Shown in pieces: positions 58,715 to 64,000 of a stretch of DNA of 64,000 nucleotides (its first letter is position 1; each line of letters begins with the position of its first letter). This DNA comes from Pyrus communis. Taxonomy: Eukaryota; Streptophyta; Magnoliopsida; Rosales; Rosaceae. Below the pieces are notes generated by a model. The model was not told where the DNA came from. It made no database searches and was given only the letters and a program-made list of their open reading frames with translations. The stretch lies in NCBI RefSeq assembly GCF_963583255.1, contig NC_084807.1:1440872-1504871 (forward strand), read 5' to 3'. The position numbers were made by a program, and so were the translations under genes.

Positions 58715-61700
58715 TCAACTTCTAAGGGGCTTAGCCTTGCGTATGTGACCCATACTATTAACAAGATCTTTCCGGGTACATACAGGGAATATATTTATCT
58801 TCTTGAGCACTTTCAACCGCCATAATACATATGGGAAACTAAGCTGATCACGAGAAGTGAACCGAACCACCTCGTTGAACCAGAGGCACATAAACATATT
58901 AGTCAATGGTGTATGCTCCCTCACGATAACAGATGCTTCAGATAAAGCTGCACAGGTTAACGACACAATGGTTCAGTACAGGAACAAAATGCAAGACAAT
59001 GATATAACCAGCTTTGTAGTTTTGGAGTTTTTCATATTAAGTATGGTTATTTCTTAATTCTCAAGTATCCAAATAAGCTTGGTGGCAGACAGCGAGGGAG
59101 GGCTCATAACCCACTTTAAACACAAATTGGGAAAATATGAATCTGAAGTAGACTGATGGGGAGCGGACTGGCAACTGGAATCAGTGTAGGGGTATATGAT
59201 GCGCAGAGGAGCAAGTTAAAATATGCAGAATTGAGGCAATCAACAGATTGTTTCAAATTACGAACAGACTGATAAGAAAACATGAATAAACAGATTGATT
59301 TTATATTTCGACTACTCTTCTCAATGTCAAAATTTTAAGATATTTACATTCGGTAAAACCCAGGAGTAAGTCACCTTATATACAGAATTAAGGAAAGCAA
59401 TAAGGCATGCAGTAGGCTTAACTGCTCCTGCTTCAAAAAGATGTACTCAACAAAGAAGCAATGGAATTCAAGAATTGCTACAATCATGAAGCATCATAAA
59501 TAGCAATATTTCATAAGAGAGATCAAGCCAGAACAAGTGAAAGAAAAAGAAGCATACCCTTCTTTCCGTTGAACCTCTTGTCATCTGGCAAGCCATCATG
59601 GCGGTATTGAGTCAATTGCACCTCAACTTCTTCTGGTTTGGCCTTGTTTTTTTTCACAACAGCCTTCGCTTCATCATAAACGCTACTGCGAGCTCCATGT
59701 TCTGAGATCGCAAGTACAGAATTTGAACGCCAAAGTAGGGCGTCGAGCACACCTAAAGGGTCCCTCCTAAATTGGGACTTTGAATCTACCCAAATGGAAT
59801 ACTTTGCACGAGGAAAAAGACGATGGGGCAACATCTAACACCAGAAAAAATATACGAAGTCTCAGATAAATATCCACATACACCTATACATGATATTTGG
59901 CTAGCACTTGTAACAGAACTTTTTGGATATTTGACATTTAGCTTAAACCTATTATATCATGAAGAACAGATCCAGCGTCCCTTTGATTAATATTGTTCTG
60001 CTTAAATTATTGTACTTTACTTGACTTATTAATGTAATTACAGAAAATAGGTTCCATGTTGCAATAGCTTTCATGTATCATGAAAACAAAAATGTTTGCA
60101 AAAATTAAAAAGTAAAGAAAATGACAGATGACAAGAGATAGCAACATGATCAGGATAAATTTTTTAAATTGAACTTAAACAAACTAAATGAAAATAGAGA
60201 AAAAGATAATAATTTAACCTAACTCTGAAAGTTGTTACCTTTGGGATCTTTCCGTTTAACCTTTGGTCCGAAAAGGGAAGATCTTTAACAACCACAATGC
60301 GCCATTTCCCAATAAATCCATTCCCATCAATTCTATGTTCAGCCGCTTCCTGTGTACTTAGAGTAATTTCATCCCAAAAAGCGACATAGCAAACCTGCAT
60401 ACATTCAGTACTCATAAGAATTTATAACTTTGAAGCTAATTAGTAATATTTGACTGAAAAGACAAAAACCTTTCGAAGTGTTGCATCTGACATTCCAATA
60501 GGCTGATAAAGATCATCTCCACCACCAAATGCACATGTGGACACTACAACCTTGCAACTATCCATGTACCCCTTGTCTTCATTTGAGATTTTAAACCCTC
60601 CATTTTCACTGTAGAAACCACAGTTCATAGTAACAGTTTCATTTACCTGTGAGCAACAAATTTCTAACAATATGAACACCGCCTCACAGTACAAATTATT
60701 ATTATTATTTCTGTTTAAAATCGGGCAAAAAGTAAAGACCTCAATGTGCTTCACAATGAAAATAACATCTACATCAAAACCTAAAGAAAATAGATGCATC
60801 TTAAAATTTGACCTTTAACATGACAAAGACCAGATAGAATACTAAACCAGTTCAAAGTTTCAAAACAAAGATGCAGCTTATAACCTTAAACGATTTCGCT
60901 CTCTGATCCAGAGTTTGACTTCCGGTAAATGAATTAAATCTTGGGGCCTGTGTGTGCTCCTGAGAAAGACTGTTGTTCCCTCCTGAAAACGGAGTGTCAT
61001 TCTCTGATATGTATACCACTTTCTTAACAGGAGTATTGGAATCTTCGCGAATAGGAATTTCCAGATGCTCAAGTTCTTCAGGAGATAGGATGTCCAAACA
61101 ACCTAACATTACCGCAAATTTTCGTCACATTTCAAAATGCTTCAATACTCCAATCCTAAATAAAATAAAATTTTCCAAATACAGTAAAATGCACAACCCA
61201 ATTATCAGTAACACTAAAGAAACAACAAAGCAAGCTCGGCAATCACTCCGAATCGTTAACTAATGCGGGTGCCAAGCAATGCATGATAATCGGCATTCGG
61301 GCAGTCCCATTAATCTAACAGGCACAATTCTAGCTTACACTCATTGAAATTTACAACGTCATTAGAAAAGTAAGTAACTTACAACACTATGCAGATTGCA
61401 GAATCGTTTCCTTATATACTCTTTAGAAAGAAAAATTAAAGATTTTGAACTCGTTCTTAACACAATTTCGATTACCCATTGTACAATTGCATCCGAAACG
61501 TATGGCAATTAAGCAAGAGTTGAACTTACGTTGTCTAACGCCTCCAACAACCCGAGTCGTATGATCGAGCCGATTCAAATTCCCCTCCGATTTCTTCTCC
61601 AAACTCGAGTTCTTCACCGTTTCCGCGCCAACCAAACTCGGCTTTTCCGGCGCACTGAGTTCCGATTTCACCACCAAACTCGGCTTCCTACCAATCCTCG

Positions 61701-61908
61701 AAACCTCGTATAAGAGCAACCCAAGGGCCGGGAGAAAAATGAGAAGTGCCCAGTACCTGACGAGCTTTCTAGCGACTCGGTAGAGGAACTCGTTCTTGAG
61801 TCGGTGGCCGAGTTTCTTGCGCTTTCTTCGAACTCGAACTCGCATCCGGCCGAGTTCGTCCGCTTCGTCGTCGGAGACTGAGATTGATATGCTGTTGTTG
61901 CTGAACAT
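58715..61908 (-). CDS. DUF616 protein (TOD1 / MUCI70-like), type II membrane protein
   Basis: Six minus-strand exons: 61530-61908, 60885-61102, 60470-60646, 60239-60394, 59558-59834 and 58715-58947. They total 1440 nt, 479 aa. The N-terminus is acidic then strongly basic (RMRVRVRRKRKK), followed by a single membrane anchor at residues ~52-69 (YWALLIFLPALGLLLYEV), as in Golgi type II proteins. The DUF616 domain follows: NCGFYSENGGFKISNEDKGY, CKVVVSTCAFGGGDDLYQPI, VCYVAFWDEITL, PHRLFPRAKYSIWVDSKSQF, EHGARSSVYDEAKAVVKKNK, QYRHDGLPDDKRFNGKK and FMCLWFNEVVRFTSRDQLSF. Arabidopsis relatives are TOD1 (reported alkaline ceramidase in turgor control) and MUCI70 (probable hexosyltransferase of mucilage xylan and pectin). 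I cannot choose between those roles from sequence alone. Confidence 0.9.
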
Positions 61909-62177
61909 TGACGACGACGGCTTCGACCGCGGAAATTGAAATCAGTGACTTGGAAGTGGATTTGGGTAAATTACGGGCTTTGAGATCAAATTTTGCGAAG
62001 TATGAGCTCCTTTTTCCTGCTGTGAAGTTTCTCAGCGTAGGACGGTATGAGCCGGAATCGATTTCTTACGGTAATTTTTTTGGTAATTGCCACGATATAA
62101 CTATTTTGTTTTCAATTTTTATTTTCTTTAATTTAAATTGAAATTTTGTTTGATAAGTATTTAGGAAAAAAAATTCT

Positions 62178-62345
62178 CTCCGGATCCTTTCACCAAATTC
62201 ATCAAGATCATAAATTTGGATCCTTAAAATTTGATTCAACGGCTATAAATAATAGTTCACTTTAAAAGTTATAATAATTTTAACTGTTGAATCAAATTTC
62301 GAATGCCAAAATTTGTGGCTTTGGTGGATTTGGTAGATTTAGGTT
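62178..62345. repeat. Foldback MITE related to the one at 38894
   Basis: The left arm has TTTGGATCCTTAAAATTTGA then TTCAACGG. The right arm in reverse complement has ATTCGAAATTTGATTCAACA. Arms are about 53 bases with scattered mismatches. TGGATCCTTAAAATTTGATT is nearly identical in the 38894 element. Confidence 0.65.
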
Positions 62346-62804
62346 TATAGCCTCTGTAATTTATTTTTTTTATAAGAAAGTTCTTCTGATTTGGTCTCTA
62401 AATTAGAATTTGATTTAGGAAATCCCCTCCAGATCCATTATGTGGGGTCTTATGGATCCCCACATCTCAACCGTTCATCGTGTATCGTACGTTTAGTTTT
62501 GGTCAGGTATTATTTATGTTTAATTTAAAATAATAAAAGTCAAATGATTCAAAGGTCATGAACATTTGGTGTTTAATAGGGCTTAAAATTTGGGAGTTTT
62601 AACGAAAAACCTACAGTATTGTTCACTTTAACGAAAAACCACATTTTTACGTTAAAAAGTTAATTCTGGTACTATTCATTTTACCATTTATTTTGTCTTT
62701 ATCGTTAAAATTCAAAGTTTTCTAGCTATTTTCATTAGTTTTCCTTTAAAATTTCTTTAAGGGCTATCAGAGCTTGATCTCTAACAAAATAGGATCACTA
62801 AGAG

Positions 62805-63029
62805 CTCGTTTGGACGTGCTTTTAAAATAAGTGAAAGTATTTTTGTAAAAATATTTTTGGAACTCATCTATAGTAAAAATGCAAATGAATTATGAAAAAT
62901 CACTTAAAGTACTTCCTAGAATAAGCACATAACTGATGCTTCTTGCAAAAAACACTTGAAGTGCTTTTACAACAGAAAAATATTTTCTCTCAAAATACTT
63001 TTAATCATTCTAAAATATATCCAAACGAG
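62805..63029. repeat. hAT-like MITE, 225 bp
   Basis: CTCGTTTGGA at 62805-62814 and TCCAAACGAG at 63020-63029 are perfect 10-bp terminal inverted repeats. The interior is full of AAGTGCTTTTA / AAATATTTTTGGAA words. I found no clean target-site duplication. Confidence 0.75.
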
Positions 63030-63142
63030 TCATAATAATTTCTCATAGTGGGTGATTTTCGACTTTGGTGTGAATTAAACGACACGTGTGTTTGTTAATT
63101 TTTCACTGAGGTTAATTTGTGGGTTTTTATTCACCCCTACTT

Positions 63143-64000
63143 ATGGGTTCTAGAGACCTGAGAGCCACTCCAAGGGTTCTGGGGTTTGCCGTGAGAAATC
63201 GTTCGTCGCCGGCAGCATCTAACATGGTTCTACTCTGCAGCTCAAAGACCCCCAGGTTATACTCTTTAATATTTTCCTCTCCATTTGCTTCCAGAAACGA
63301 GAGATTAGTGATTGAAAATGTAGAACCCTCACTTTCTTCTCTTCAAAACCAGTTGCTTTACAGACCCATCACCTCAAAAATCCCAGAAAACCAACACAAT
63401 TTCACCGTCGATTACCTCATAAGGTCATGTGGGTTGTCCCCAGAAGCTGCAATTTCAGCGTCCAAAATGCTCGAATTGCAAAACCCAGAAAGGGCAGACT
63501 CTGTTTTGGCCCTTCTGAGAGACCACGGCTTCTCCGAAATCCAGATCTCAAAGCTCGTCAGGTCGTACCCGAGAGTTCTGTTGGCGTATCCGGAGAGAAC
63601 CCTTTTGCCCAAGATCAAGTTTTTCAGCTCCCTCGGAGTTTCCAAGGAGGAGCTTGCCAAAACTCTGGCTTCTACTCCACATCTTTTATCGGTAAGCTTG
63701 GCGAACCGAATTGTACCCACTTATGAGTTCCTTAGGAGTCTGATTTCGGAGAAGAATGTTGTTTCGGTTTTCAAGTTTCGATCTCGAATTTTCTTGGAAG
63801 GTCACTGCAAGAATGTGGCTCCAAATATTGGGCTGTTGAGAGAATTGGGTGTTTCCCAATCATGCATTTCTCTGATGCTAGCTCAATGCACCCAAACTTT
63901 AATGCAAAAGCCTGAAAATTTTGGTAAAGTTGTGGATGAGGTGAGGGATAAGGGACTTGATCTTGAAAAAGCGACTTTTATGTTTGCGCTACGCTCATTG
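63143..64000 (+). CDS. mTERF-family organelle transcription termination factor, 5' part
   Basis: The open frame runs from ATG 63143 to the end of the window (at least 286 codons) with no intron, as is usual for the plant mTERF group with many tandem intronless genes. The N-terminus is Ser/Arg-rich and acid-poor, which fits mitochondrial or plastid import. The body shows mTERF repeats: FTVDYLIRSCGLSPEAAISA, SKMLELQNPERADSVLALLR, DHGFSEIQISKLVRSYPRVL, LLPKIKFFSSLGVSKEELAK and NIGLLRELGVSQSCISLMLA. These repeats form a nucleic-acid-binding superhelix acting in organelle transcription or RNA processing. A second in-frame ATG at 63224 could be the real start. The C-terminal repeats and stop lie outside the window. 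Confidence 0.9.
   Translation, partial: MGSRDLRATPRVLGFAVRNRSSPAASNMVLLCSSKTPRLYSLIFSSPFASRNERLVIENVEPSLSSLQNQLLYRPITSKIPENQHNFTVDYLIRSCGLSPEAAISASKMLELQNPERADSVLALLRDHGFSEIQISKLVRSYPRVLLAYPERTLLPKIKFFSSLGVSKEELAKTLASTPHLLSVSLANRIVPTYEFLRSLISEKNVVSVFKFRSRIFLEGHCKNVAPNIGLLRELGVSQSCISLMLAQCTQTLMQKPENFGKVVDEVRDKGLDLEKATFMFALRSL

Larger units (their letters stand above)
61909..63142. other. Divergent intergenic region between the DUF616 and mTERF genes
   Basis: Promoters of both genes should lie here, but I see no clear TATA. Most of it is made of small repeats: foldbacks at 62178-62345 and 62805-63029 and a segment at 62590-62760 (AACGAAAAACC repeated, TATCGTTAAAATTCAAAGTT) also found in part at 56420. 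Confidence 0.5.

Noticed and set aside
61908..62141. Plus-strand open frame beginning at the DUF616 start codon, suggesting a divergent overlapping gene
   Set aside because: It has no ATG at its start (TTG), no recognisable domain, and coincides with the expected 5' leader of the minus-strand gene.

Overview
The window is nuclear DNA of a flowering plant, most likely a woody dicot of the Rosaceae (apple/pear-like). This rests on GT-AG split genes with plant-typical introns, AT-rich intergenic DNA, recognisable plant families (SMC5, plastid ribosomal protein L1, RETICULATA-related, AGL15-type MADS box, mTERF, BPS1-like), Ty1-copia LTR elements and many small foldback (MITE-like) elements. I could not test the taxonomic placement. 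Every multi-exon model below was spliced by hand; each coding sum is divisible by three and reads open to its stop.

Layout. 314-510 (-): frameshifted exon relic of a CAD/CCR-like reductase. 1260-3317 (+): UPF0114 membrane protein with a plastid-type leader (280 aa). 4093-6972 (-): plastid sigma-70 factor pseudogene that keeps all five exons but has five stop codons and one frameshift. 7765-21320 (+): SMC5, 30 exons, 1049 aa, with an E2F-type promoter palindrome and an alanine at the first Walker A glycine. 22405-26209 (-): plastid ribosomal protein L1, convergent with SMC5. 27775-32126 (+): RETICULATA-related plastid membrane protein. 33135-33446 (-): helicase-like gene fragment. 34409-37227 (+): small SAM-dependent methyltransferase. 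39629-43159 (+): AGL15-like MADS-box gene with one GC-AG intron.

43591-48502 (+): a young, full-length Ty1-copia element with 233-bp LTRs and a TACCA target duplication, just downstream of the MADS gene. 48776-58237: a segmental duplication of an intronless BPS1-like (UPF0496) gene with several kb of flank. The two copies are separated by a degraded copia fragment, and one copy ends in a 337-bp tandem repeat. 58715-61908 (-): a DUF616 (TOD1/MUCI70-like) protein. 63143-64000 (+): the 5' part of an mTERF gene running off the window.

The genes do not form an operon-like unit. A loose theme is plastid biology: UPF0114, PRPL1, RETICULATA-related, mTERF and the dead sigma factor are all plastid or organelle families. 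I found no convincing novel multi-gene system. The most useful observations are the decayed sigma factor, the SMC5 Walker A change with its E2F site, the BPS1 duplication flanking a copia remnant, and the recent copia insertion.
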